Shown here: positions 1 to 5,373 of the stretch, one piece after another
How the letters are laid out: the number at the start of each line of letters is the position of its first letter
How positions within the stretch are numbered: the first letter of the stretch is position 1
Assembly: GCA_030428025.1 (NCBI GenBank)
Contig: JAUIBJ010000082.1
Location: 1-9,548, forward strand
Direction: 5' to 3'
DNA length: 9,548 nt
Source of the DNA: Alphaproteobacteria bacterium
Lineage (GTDB): Bacteria; Pseudomonadota; Alphaproteobacteria; Rhodobacterales; Rhodobacteraceae
Translations under genes and position numbers: made by a program
Notes under the pieces: model-generated
The model's input: the letters and a program-made list of their open reading frames with translations, nothing else
The model's database searches: none
What the model was told of the DNA's origin: nothing

Positions 1-166
1 CGGTGAGCGCATCGCCCGAGCCGTTGAAACTGTAGCTGTGATCGCCGATATCCTTGCCCTTGCGGACCACGTCGAAATCGAGATGCCCGCCGGCCGGGAT
101 CGAGGCGGCGTTGACGGACGTGGCGAGCGCGAGGGCGAGCCCCGCCGCGAGTGACAGAGAGCGCAT
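1..166 (-). CDS. DUF6134-like secreted protein, N-terminal part (gene runs off left edge)
   Basis: Only the first 55 codons are in the window. The start is the ATG read from 166 down, with an excellent Shine-Dalgarno site AAGGAG at 178-173, six bases before it. The product opens with a typical Sec signal peptide (MRSLSLAAGLALALATSVNA, likely cleaved near residue 20-21). The mature protein begins ASIPAGGHLDFDVVRKGKDIG. The pattern 'FDV.RKGK.IG.H...F' matches my memory of the start of DUF6134 proteins, which are exported beta-rich proteins of unknown function in Rhodobacterales. It lies on the same strand as the upstream aldo/keto reductase and DUF6064 genes but is separated from them by 92 bases, so it may have its own promoter. 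That gap holds a direct repeat at 225-242. The family call rests on a short stretch and is moderate; secretion is well supported. Confidence 0.7.
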   Translation of the reverse strand, partial: MRSLSLAAGLALALATSVNAASIPAGGHLDFDVVRKGKDIGDHSYSFNGSGDALT

Positions 167-172
167 GATAAT

Positions 173-178
173 CTCCTT
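173..178 (-). promoter_or_regulatory. Strong ribosome binding site AAGGAG
   Basis: AAGGAG on the minus strand, six bases before the ATG at 166. It fixes the start of the partial DUF6134-like gene. Confidence 0.8.
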
Positions 179-224
179 CAATGGACATGCCGTTGATTTC
201 TGGGCCCCCGAATGCACAGCCTGG

Positions 225-242
225 CTTACAGGAGTCTTACAG
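225..242 (-). promoter_or_regulatory. 11-base-period direct repeat, Pho-box/OmpR-type operator candidate
   Basis: Read on the minus strand this is CTGTAAG-ACTC-CTGTAAG, two identical 7-mers with a 4-base spacer. Identical half-sites one helical turn apart are the known geometry of OmpR/PhoB-family response-regulator sites; the PhoB box has the same 7+4+7 layout with CTGTCAT half-sites. It lies 59-76 bases upstream of the start codon of the DUF6134-like gene and just after the stop of the DUF6064 gene, where an activator of the downstream gene would bind. The repeat is plain in the sequence; the regulator is inferred. Confidence 0.45.
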
Positions 243-258
243 TCTGGTGCCGGCGGCG

Positions 259-921
259 CTATCGGCGGGGAAGCAGCACGGCGCCCGCCAGCGCGGCGGC
301 CAGAGCCAGCGCCGGGGAAAGCGCCGCCGGACCGTTCAACACATAAAGCGTGAGCGCGCTTTGACCGAGCCAGAGGGCGGGCAAGAAGAGAACCGCCAGC
401 CGCAGCCCGCGCCCGTCGATCAGGAAGGCCGCGCCGAGGCTCGCCACCGCCGTCGGGTCAGGCGCGATGCCGGCCACCTCCGCCCCGGCCAGCATGCGGC
501 CCTGAACCGGCGCGAGAAACGGATAGACGGCGGTTCCGGCCAGAAGCAGGCCATGGCCGAGCCATCGGGGCTGCGGCGCCACCGGGGGGCGCGACCCGCT
601 CAGCGCGAGCCATGCGAGGATCGCCGCCTGACCCGCGAAAAGAGGCGCCAGATAGGCCATCGCCCAGTTCACCGTCGCATAGCGCTGCCAGACGAAACTC
701 CAGCCGGTGGACAGCCAGGCCAGCGCCAAAAGTGCCAGAAGCAGGGGCAGCCCGGCCTCGGGTCGGCGCGCGTGAAGCACCACGCCGATCCCCGCCAGCA
801 CCACCGGAGCAACGAGGGGCAAGGGCCACAGGGCCGCGTTTTCCAGCACGAAGAGCCGCCAGTAGACCCGTTCGGAGAAAAGCAGCAGGTCGGACAGACC
901 GTAGCTCAGCCACTCGCCCAT
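259..921 (-). CDS. DUF6064 family multi-pass membrane protein
   Basis: The product is 220 residues, starting MGEWLSYGLSDLLLFSERVY. This opening and the following 'YWRLF.L.NAA.WP' block are characteristic of the DUF6064 family of integral membrane proteins, whose function is unknown. Hydrophobic segments lie near residues 33-50, 57-73, 83-106, 120-137, 155-168, 173-195 and 198-217, giving about six or seven transmembrane helices. The ATG at 921-919 overlaps by one base the stop codon of the aldo/keto reductase (TGATG), so translation is probably coupled and the two proteins probably share a task at the inner membrane. The frame stays open upstream to 1842, but that part is a shadow inside the reductase gene and I exclude it. 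The gene ends in TAG at 261-259. Family call fairly sure; function unknown. Confidence 0.8.
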   Translation of the reverse strand: MGEWLSYGLSDLLLFSERVYWRLFVLENAALWPLPLVAPVVLAGIGVVLHARRPEAGLPLLLALLALAWLSTGWSFVWQRYATVNWAMAYLAPLFAGQAAILAWLALSGSRPPVAPQPRWLGHGLLLAGTAVYPFLAPVQGRMLAGAEVAGIAPDPTAVASLGAAFLIDGRGLRLAVLFLPALWLGQSALTLYVLNGPAALSPALALAAALAGAVLLPRR

Positions 922-1823
922 CAAAGCGATGCGAAATGCGCCAGGATCCGCCGCCGCATCGCCGCATCCGGCAAAGGCCCGCGCGCCGCCGCCTTGTTTT
1001 CCCTCACATGCGCCACTTGCGTGGTCGCCGGGATGGCAACGGTGATGTCCGGATGAGACAGGATGAACTTCAGAAGAAGCTGCGGCCAGGCCGACACGCC
1101 CAGTTCCCTCGCCTCGCCGGGCAGCGGCCGGCCCTCCAGCGCCTGCGGCAGGGCGCCGCGCCGGAAGGGCCGGTTGGCGATCACCGCGATCCCCTTCTCG
1201 CGCGCAAGCGGCAACAGCCGGTTCTCGGCCTCGCGGTCGGCGATATTGTAGGTCAGTTGCACGACATCGACCGGATAGTCGCGCATCAGCCGCTCCAGCA
1301 GCCGATGCCGCCGACCGTGCGAGGTGGTCAGCCCCACATGGCCCAGCCGCCCCTCGGCCTTCATGGCAAAGAGCGTCTCCAGATGCGCGTCCCACGCGAC
1401 GAGGTTGTGAACCTGCAACAGATCGAAGCGTTCGATGCCCCAGGCGGAGCGCGTCTCGGCGACCTGGTCCGGCCCATCTTCGGGTGCGTTCGTCCAGACC
1501 TTGTCGGTGGAAAAGACCGTCTCGGGATGGCCCAGCCGGCGCAGCCCGAATCCGATCGTGTCTTGCGAGGAGCCGTACATGGGCGAGGAATCGATCATGC
1601 CGCCGCCCTCCTCGACAAAGGCCGCGATCACATCGGTGCAGTCCTGCAGCAGGACCGGGTCGTTGCCGACGTTGAAGGTGATCCAGCTGCCCAGCCCCAC
1701 GGCGGGCACCTGCGCGCCGGTGGACGGGATCCGGCGCAGCGTGACATCCTGCGCCCGGGCCGCGCGGGGCAAGGCGCAGATGGCCGCCGCCCCCGTCATC
1801 ATCCTGCGTCGCGTAATCCGCAT
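921..1823 (-). CDS. Tat-exported aldo/keto reductase
   Basis: The product is 300 residues. The N-terminus MRITRRRMMTGAAAICALPRA has a twin-arginine motif and a hydrophobic stretch, followed by ARA-QD, a plausible signal peptidase site after residue 24. It therefore looks like a Tat substrate, exported folded. The rest is an aldo/keto reductase (alpha/beta)8 barrel. The canonical catalytic tetrad can be placed at D78 (MIDSSPMYG), Y83, K108 (STDKVW) and H139 (LLQVHN). The C-terminal phosphate-binding region is recognisable around residues 263-277 (AIPATTQVAHVRENK). Such enzymes reduce or oxidise carbonyl/alcohol pairs with NAD(P)H; the substrate cannot be read from sequence. It is the first gene of a coupled pair with the DUF6064 membrane protein. 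The start at 1823 lacks a strong Shine-Dalgarno site (GGGG nearby). An exported enzyme that needs NAD(P)H is unusual. Family call is certain; export is likely. Confidence 0.93.
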   Translation of the reverse strand: MRITRRRMMTGAAAICALPRAARAQDVTLRRIPSTGAQVPAVGLGSWITFNVGNDPVLLQDCTDVIAAFVEEGGGMIDSSPMYGSSQDTIGFGLRRLGHPETVFSTDKVWTNAPEDGPDQVAETRSAWGIERFDLLQVHNLVAWDAHLETLFAMKAEGRLGHVGLTTSHGRRHRLLERLMRDYPVDVVQLTYNIADREAENRLLPLAREKGIAVIANRPFRRGALPQALEGRPLPGEARELGVSAWPQLLLKFILSHPDITVAIPATTQVAHVRENKAAARGPLPDAAMRRRILAHFASL

Positions 1824-1842
1824 GGCGCCCCGCTTTTCCCAT

Positions 1843-1859
1843 GCCGGCCGTTGGCCGGC
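1843..1859 (-). repeat. Perfect 7-bp GC hairpin in the leader of the aldo/keto reductase gene
   Basis: GCCGGCC-GTT-GGCCGGC on the plus strand (loop AAC on the minus strand) forms a 7-bp all-GC stem with a three-base loop, ending 20 bases before the reductase ATG. No T tract follows on either strand, so it is not a classical terminator. It could be a leader hairpin, a protein-binding palindrome, or chance in GC-rich DNA. Confidence 0.4.
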
Positions 1860-1925
1860 GCTGCCGAGGATGGTAAGGGCCTTCGCGCCCAGTTCAAGCC
1901 CGGGTCGCGCCGCGCCCGCCAGGGT

Positions 1926-1959
1926 TTGACTTTTTGCGCCGGACGTTGCTTGCTGTCCG
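1926..1959 (+). promoter_or_regulatory. Candidate promoter/operator region of the Lrp-type gene
   Basis: TTGACT at 1926-1931 resembles a sigma70 -35 box, but the -10 region about 17 bases on (CTTGCT) is poor. Overlapping it is an inverted repeat CGGAC-N10-GTCCG (1940-1944 and 1955-1959). That could be an autoregulatory operator, as Lrp-family genes are often autoregulated. The evidence is weak. Confidence 0.25.
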
Positions 1960-1990
1960 CCACCGGTCAGGCAGGGAAGACGGCAAAGCC

Positions 1991-2482
1991 ATGAAAAAGA
2001 CGGGCCTCGATGCGACCGACATCCGCATCCTCAGCGCGGTGCAGAGCGCCGGGCGGCTCAGCAAGACCCGGCTGGCCGAGATGGTCAACCTGTCGCCCAC
2101 CCCCTGCTGGGCGCGGCTGAACCGGCTGACCGAGGCCGGTTTCATCAAGGGCTATCACGCCGAGATCGCGCTCGACCGCATCGCCGATGTGACGCGGGTG
2201 GTTGTCACGGTCTCGCTCACCCATCACCGCAAGGCCGATTTCCAGCGATTCGAGTCGCATGTGGCGAGGCTGGACGAGATCACCGACTGCGTCGCCACCG
2301 GCGGCGGGATGGATTACGTGCTGACCGTCTTTACCCCCAGCCTCGCGGCTTTCCAGAGGCTGATGGAGGGGATGCTCGCGGCCGAACTGGGGATCGACCG
2401 CTACATGACCTATATCGTCACCCGCGAGGTGAAGCGTGCCCAGCCCAACATCGCGGGGCTTCTGGCCGGCAAGCGGCCCTGA
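1991..2482 (+). CDS. Lrp/AsnC family transcriptional regulator
   Basis: The product is 163 residues, the usual Lrp/AsnC length. The N-terminal winged helix-turn-helix spans about residues 5-60 (DATDIRILSAVQSAGRLSKT, then the recognition-helix part SPTPCWARLNRLTEAG). The C-terminal RAM/AsnC effector domain spans about 68-145, with the typical 'TECxATGGGxDYxLxV'-like block at 98-113 and 'GIDRYMTYIVTREVK' at 134-148. These proteins bind DNA as dimers to octamers and respond to amino acids or related metabolites. The sequence reminds me of the DoeX-like branch linked elsewhere to ectoine catabolism, but no ectoine gene is visible here, so I make no claim about the target. The start ATG at 1991 is preceded by AGGGAAGA at 1973-1980, rather far away. 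The gene is divergent from the aldo/keto reductase (167-base gap), a possible target, and converges on the cytochrome gene. Confidence 0.93.
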   Translation: MKKTGLDATDIRILSAVQSAGRLSKTRLAEMVNLSPTPCWARLNRLTEAGFIKGYHAEIALDRIADVTRVVVTVSLTHHRKADFQRFESHVARLDEITDCVATGGGMDYVLTVFTPSLAAFQRLMEGMLAAELGIDRYMTYIVTREVKRAQPNIAGLLAGKRP

Positions 2483-2492
2483 GGGGCGCGGC

Positions 2493-2828
2493 TCAGGGCA
2501 CGTAACGCACCGGCGGCGGCGACTGGATGCTTTCGAGGTACCGGACAATGGCCACAAGCCGCGCGGGCGTGGGCGTGGTCAGCCCGTTGCCTGTGTCGAG
2601 ATCGACCATCGGCCCCTCTGTCAACCCGACGATGATCGGCATGTCCTCGCGCGGCTGGGTGCGTTTCGAATAGCCGTCGACGATAGACATTACCTCAAGC
2701 CCGGCGCCGTGGCAGACGGCGCAATCCTCGGCGAACAGCGCCTGCCCAGCCTCGCGCGACGCCTCGGGCGGCATCGCCGATGTGCACCCCAGAAGGAGAA
2801 GGCCGAGGGCCGTCAAAGCGTATCTCAT
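2493..2828 (-). CDS. Small c-type cytochrome lipoprotein
   Basis: The product is 111 residues. The N-terminus MRYALTALGLLLLGCTSA has a lipobox (LLGC, acylated Cys15), so the protein is probably membrane-anchored on the periplasmic side. One haem c motif CAVCH is at residues 36-40, with His40 as the proximal ligand. The distal methionine is probably Met63 (EDMPII) or Met74 (GPMVDL). The C-terminal helix LVAIVRYLESIQ (91-102) is typical of class I mono-haem cytochrome c. It probably acts as a one-electron carrier to an unidentified partner. No haem-protein partner gene lies in the window. The gene converges with the Lrp-type gene, with only 10 bases between the stops. The ATG at 2828 has no clear Shine-Dalgarno site, but the lipoprotein signal starts right there. 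A promoter is visible upstream. Confidence 0.88.
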   Translation of the reverse strand: MRYALTALGLLLLGCTSAMPPEASREAGQALFAEDCAVCHGAGLEVMSIVDGYSKRTQPREDMPIIVGLTEGPMVDLDTGNGLTTPTPARLVAIVRYLESIQSPPPVRYVP

Positions 2829-2861
2829 CGCGCACCCGTGGTTTGAAGAGGTTGAGACCCG

Positions 2862-2890
2862 ACTATAGGGCGCATGAAAGACCCTGTCAG
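2862..2890 (-). promoter_or_regulatory. Sigma70-type promoter of the cytochrome lipoprotein gene
   Basis: On the minus strand the -35 box CTGACA (2890-2885) is followed after exactly 17 bases by the -10 box TATAGT (2867-2862). Each matches consensus at five of six positions. Transcription would start near 2855, giving a leader of about 27 bases before the ATG at 2828. Confidence 0.55.
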
Positions 2891-2968
2891 GGGGCTTTTG
2901 CGTCGCGCCCCCGGTGAGTGCCCACGCAGGAGATTGACCGAAATCATAGCATTACGAAGGCAACCGCA

Positions 2969-2974
2969 TAGAAT
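2969..2974 (+). promoter_or_regulatory. Candidate -10 box (TAGAAT) for the exported-protein operon
   Basis: TAGAAT matches TATAAT at five of six positions and would start transcription near 2981, about 19 bases before the GTG start at 3000. No good -35 box is seen at 16-18 bases upstream, so an activator or a non-sigma70 factor may be needed, or the match is chance. Confidence 0.3.
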
Positions 2975-2986
2975 CAGGCACAAAAT

Positions 2987-2994
2987 GGGAGGTG
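2987..2994 (+). promoter_or_regulatory. Near-perfect Shine-Dalgarno GGGAGGTG that sets a GTG start
   Basis: GGGAGGTG lies five bases before the GTG at 3000. It overlaps the upstream in-frame ATG at 2985, so that ATG cannot use it. This is the reason for preferring the GTG start. Confidence 0.7.
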
Positions 2995-2999
2995 CATCC

Positions 3000-3896
3000 G
3001 TGCAGATCAGATCGTTTCTTGTCCCCGTGCTGGGCCTTCTGGCCCTGCTGGGTCTGGTCGGCCACGCGGCGGCGCAGAGCGGCACACTTGCACTCGACAC
3101 GAAATGGCACGCGATGAACAACAACTTCTCAATCAGCCTGCCGTCGGACTGGACGCGCGACGTGTCGGACGAGATCGGCAATGCCAACGCCGCCTTCACC
3201 GCGCCGGACGGCAACCTGGTGGTGGGGGTCTCGGCCTTCGCGCCCGGCGAGGGCTGGACATTCGAGGCCCTGATCGCCGAGGCCGAACGGCAGATGTTTC
3301 AGGGGGCCGAGACGGTGCGCGAACAGGAGGTGACGCTGTCGGAGCTGGGCGGGATCATGCGCCGCTACGACATGACCACGCAGGACGGTCCGATGATGAC
3401 TGTGGCCGTCTATCTGGATGCACAGTCGCAGGCATTCGTGCTCTGGGCCGTGGCGCCGATGGCGATGGCGCAGACGCGGATGCAGGAGGCCGAGCAGATC
3501 ATGAACAGCTTCGTCTTCAACGGCGCTCCGCCGCCCGAGGACGTGCTGACCCCGCCGGTGCTGGCGGGCCTCGCGCTGTCGGACGGCCCGCGGACCGCTG
3601 CCGCATTTCCCGACAGCGCCTTTCGCCTGCCGCTCGATGCAGACAGGCTCTTTGCCGACCTCCTTCTGATCGGGGCTGGCGGGCCCGGCCACGTGGGTTT
3701 TGACCTCGTCGCGGTGGAAACGGGCGAGACGCTCTGGACCGGCACGCAGGCGGCCGACGCCACCGCCGAGTTGACGCTGCGGCAAACCCTGCCCCGCCCA
3801 GAGGCGGGATGGCGGCGGGGCCTCTACCAACTGTCCGTCACCTGGAACGGCACGCTTCTGGGCAGCCGCATGTTCCTTATGGAGGCGACGCCATGA
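3000..3896 (+). CDS. Exported two-domain protein with a PsbP/Mog1-like N-terminal domain
   Basis: With the GTG start at 3000 the product has 298 residues. It opens with a clean Sec signal peptide (QIRSFLVPVLGLLALLGLVG, then HAAAQSG, cleavage near residue 26). Residues about 38-173 contain 'NNFSISLPSDWTRD' followed by alternating strands and an amphipathic helix ending 'AEQIMNSFVF'. That layout is typical of PsbP/Mog1-fold proteins such as DcrB/DUF1795. A proline-rich hinge (NGAPPPEDVLTPP, 174-186) leads to a second beta-rich domain (about 187-298). Its tail 'GWRRGLYQLSVTWNGTLLGS' resembles beta-sandwich domains ending in W..G.Y.v.v..nG...g...F. There are no catalytic motifs and no cysteines. 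Its stop overlaps the next start (ATGA), and all three genes of the unit encode exported proteins. The fold assignment is by pattern only; the function is unknown. Confidence 0.72.
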   Translation: MQIRSFLVPVLGLLALLGLVGHAAAQSGTLALDTKWHAMNNNFSISLPSDWTRDVSDEIGNANAAFTAPDGNLVVGVSAFAPGEGWTFEALIAEAERQMFQGAETVREQEVTLSELGGIMRRYDMTTQDGPMMTVAVYLDAQSQAFVLWAVAPMAMAQTRMQEAEQIMNSFVFNGAPPPEDVLTPPVLAGLALSDGPRTAAAFPDSAFRLPLDADRLFADLLLIGAGGPGHVGFDLVAVETGETLWTGTQAADATAELTLRQTLPRPEAGWRRGLYQLSVTWNGTLLGSRMFLMEATP

Positions 3897-5344
3897 GATC
3901 CCTTCGCCCCCTCCTCGCCGCGCTCCTTCTCGCCCTGCCGCTGCCGGCGGCGGCGCAATACAACACGCGGGAAAACATCCAGATCAACTGCTATGGCGGG
4001 CGCAACCAGATGGGGCTGCACGTCTGCACCTGCGATCAGGGCCACATGTCGGGCCTTGCCGCCCTGATCCTGGGCAATTCGGTGCATCTCTACGGGCCCG
4101 GCACGATGGCGAACTGCCTGGCCTGGGCCGACGAGATGAACGGAGTGCAGGACCGCTCTGGCCGGACCCCGCCGCCCGACACGCCCGACGACCGGGCCGA
4201 TGATCCGGGCGACCCGGGCACGCCCGATGACGGGGACAGGCGGCAGAGCGGCGATGACGGTATCGCCATCCCGCCGCCGCTGAAACAGACCGATCGCTGC
4301 TCGAAGGCGTTCAATTCCTGCGTGACCGAGGGCAATGCGCCGCAGGTCTGCGCGCAGGTTTTCAATGCCTGCAACGATCTGCGCATCGTGAAGCAGCTGG
4401 AAGAGCGCAAGGACGAAGGCATCTTCCGCGACTATATCGGCGCAGGCGGCGCGCAGGTGCCGTCGCAGAAGATTTCCTCGGTCCTCTTCTCGGGCGAATG
4501 GGTGGAGGTCGTGCTCGATTGCGGCGCCGTGGGCGCGGCGATCGGGGCGGATGGCGAAACCTGCCCGGGCGTGGGCTCGTTCCGCTGGACGGGCAAGGGC
4601 TGGAGCATCTGCACGGACGATGGCAGCGACTGCCGCAGCGCCCCGCCGCTGCGCATCGGCGCGGGCTTCGCCGATCTGGCGCGCATCCCGCTGGTGCCCC
4701 TCTTCCCGGGCCGTTACGTCGCCCTCTCGCCCGATGGCAACCTGCGCTACAACGGGCGGGTGATCGGCAGCTATCTGACGGCGCTCAACCGTGGCGACCT
4801 TTCCAAGACGCCGCCCCCCTGCCCGCCGGACCGCTGGGGCGCCGATTGCGAATGCCCGCCGCGCGACGGCAGCTTCAGTTTCTATTGCGCCGCGACCAGC
4901 CCCAATGTGCGCAACAGCAACGAGAGCGGCGCGCCCCCGGAAACGGGATCGCAGGAGACGTCCGACACGCCGCCAGCGGAAGACGGTCACGCGGCAACTC
5001 TGCCTCCGTCGGACAAGGGCGCCGAAAAGGCGCTGGCGCAACGGATGCGCAGCGAGGTCTTCCACATCAAGTTCGACTGCGCACAGCAGGAGGTGATCGG
5101 CGCCTTCTATTGCGACAGGAGCTATTACGTCGAATACCGGGGCGGCGGGTGGCATGTCTGCGGGCCGAACCGCAAGCCCTGGCAGGGCGGCGACCCTCTC
5201 TGCGCCACGCGCGACGACCCGTCGGGGCCATCTTTGCCGCAGATGTCGGCCTGGGGCATGCATCTGGTCGTCCAGCCGGACGGCAGCCTCACCCATGCGG
5301 GCAGCCATTACGGCTGGACCGACCTGAAAGGCCCGTTGCCATGA
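3893..5344 (+). CDS. Exported cysteine-rich repeat protein of unknown family
   Basis: The product is 483 residues with signal peptide MRSLRPLLAALLLALPLPAA (cleavage near AAAQ, 19-22). I do not recognise the family. It has exactly 20 cysteines in five groups of four: 33/45/47/75; 136/143/153/160 (a twin CX6C pair); 210/224/240/247; 310/319/321/332 (EGF-like CPPDRWGADCEC); and 396/407/423/437. A low-complexity Pro/Asp/Gly linker lies at about 91-130 and another Ser/Thr/Pro-rich linker at about 337-375. Groups three and five lie in diverged copies of one domain (about 203-297 and 388-480), sharing a DC pair, C-X16-C spacing with GxGW before the second Cys, and PDGxLxxxG near the end. All of this suggests a disulphide-stabilised periplasmic or surface protein. 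GGAGG at 3881-3885 precedes the ATG at 3893, which overlaps the previous stop (ATGA). The coding call is certain; the role is unknown. Confidence 0.85.
   Translation: MRSLRPLLAALLLALPLPAAAQYNTRENIQINCYGGRNQMGLHVCTCDQGHMSGLAALILGNSVHLYGPGTMANCLAWADEMNGVQDRSGRTPPPDTPDDRADDPGDPGTPDDGDRRQSGDDGIAIPPPLKQTDRCSKAFNSCVTEGNAPQVCAQVFNACNDLRIVKQLEERKDEGIFRDYIGAGGAQVPSQKISSVLFSGEWVEVVLDCGAVGAAIGADGETCPGVGSFRWTGKGWSICTDDGSDCRSAPPLRIGAGFADLARIPLVPLFPGRYVALSPDGNLRYNGRVIGSYLTALNRGDLSKTPPPCPPDRWGADCECPPRDGSFSFYCAATSPNVRNSNESGAPPETGSQETSDTPPAEDGHAATLPPSDKGAEKALAQRMRSEVFHIKFDCAQQEVIGAFYCDRSYYVEYRGGGWHVCGPNRKPWQGGDPLCATRDDPSGPSLPQMSAWGMHLVVQPDGSLTHAGSHYGWTDLKGPLP
4499..4783 (+). repeat. Internal domain repeat, copy 1 (protein level)
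   Basis: This encodes roughly residues 203-297 of the cysteine-rich protein. Landmarks are D209-C210, C224-X15-C240 with GKGW just before C240, C247, and GRYVALSPDGNLRYNG at 273-288. Copy 2 aligns without gaps across the C-to-C block and across the PDG block. The DNA is diverged, so the repeat is seen only in the protein. Confidence 0.6.
5054..5332 (+). repeat. Internal domain repeat, copy 2 (protein level)
   Basis: This encodes roughly residues 388-480. Landmarks are D395-C396, C407-X15-C423 with GGGW just before C423, C437, and GMHLVVQPDGSLTHAG at 455-470. It is C-terminal in the protein and is separated from copy 1 by the EGF-like cysteine cluster and a disordered linker. Confidence 0.6.
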
Positions 5345-5373
5345 TCCCTGTCCCATCCACTGAAAGGACCCAA

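Noticed and set aside
922..1842. Upstream in-frame extension of the DUF6064 gene to an ATG at 1842
   Set aside because: It lies wholly inside the reductase gene in another frame and reads as low-complexity Gly/Ala/Arg. The family-typical start MGEWLSYG is at 921.
181..1994. Long plus-strand open frames opposite the DUF6064 and aldo/keto reductase genes
   Set aside because: The translations are Arg/Pro/Gln-rich with no domain, and the minus strand encodes recognisable proteins.
2861..2871. CGACTATAGGG resembling the end of a T7 phage promoter
   Set aside because: Only the last part matches and no phage genes are near. The same bases are better explained as the -10 box TATAGT of the minus-strand cytochrome promoter.
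2883..2893. CCCT-GTC-AGGG hairpin near the cytochrome promoter, followed by CTTTT
   Set aside because: The stem has only four pairs, it overlaps the predicted -35 box, and no gene ends there, so it is unlikely to be a terminator.
2825..3214. Minus-strand open frame of 129 codons overlapping the divergent promoter region
   Set aside because: It covers the signal-peptide region of the plus-strand gene and the promoters, with no ribosome site or family resemblance.
3824..5356. Long open frame (510 codons) on the minus strand opposite the cysteine-rich gene
   Set aside because: It mirrors the real gene, is full of Arg/Ala runs typical of antisense frames in GC-rich DNA, and has no recognisable domain. 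The plus-strand frame has a signal peptide, a ribosome site and an overlap with its neighbour.
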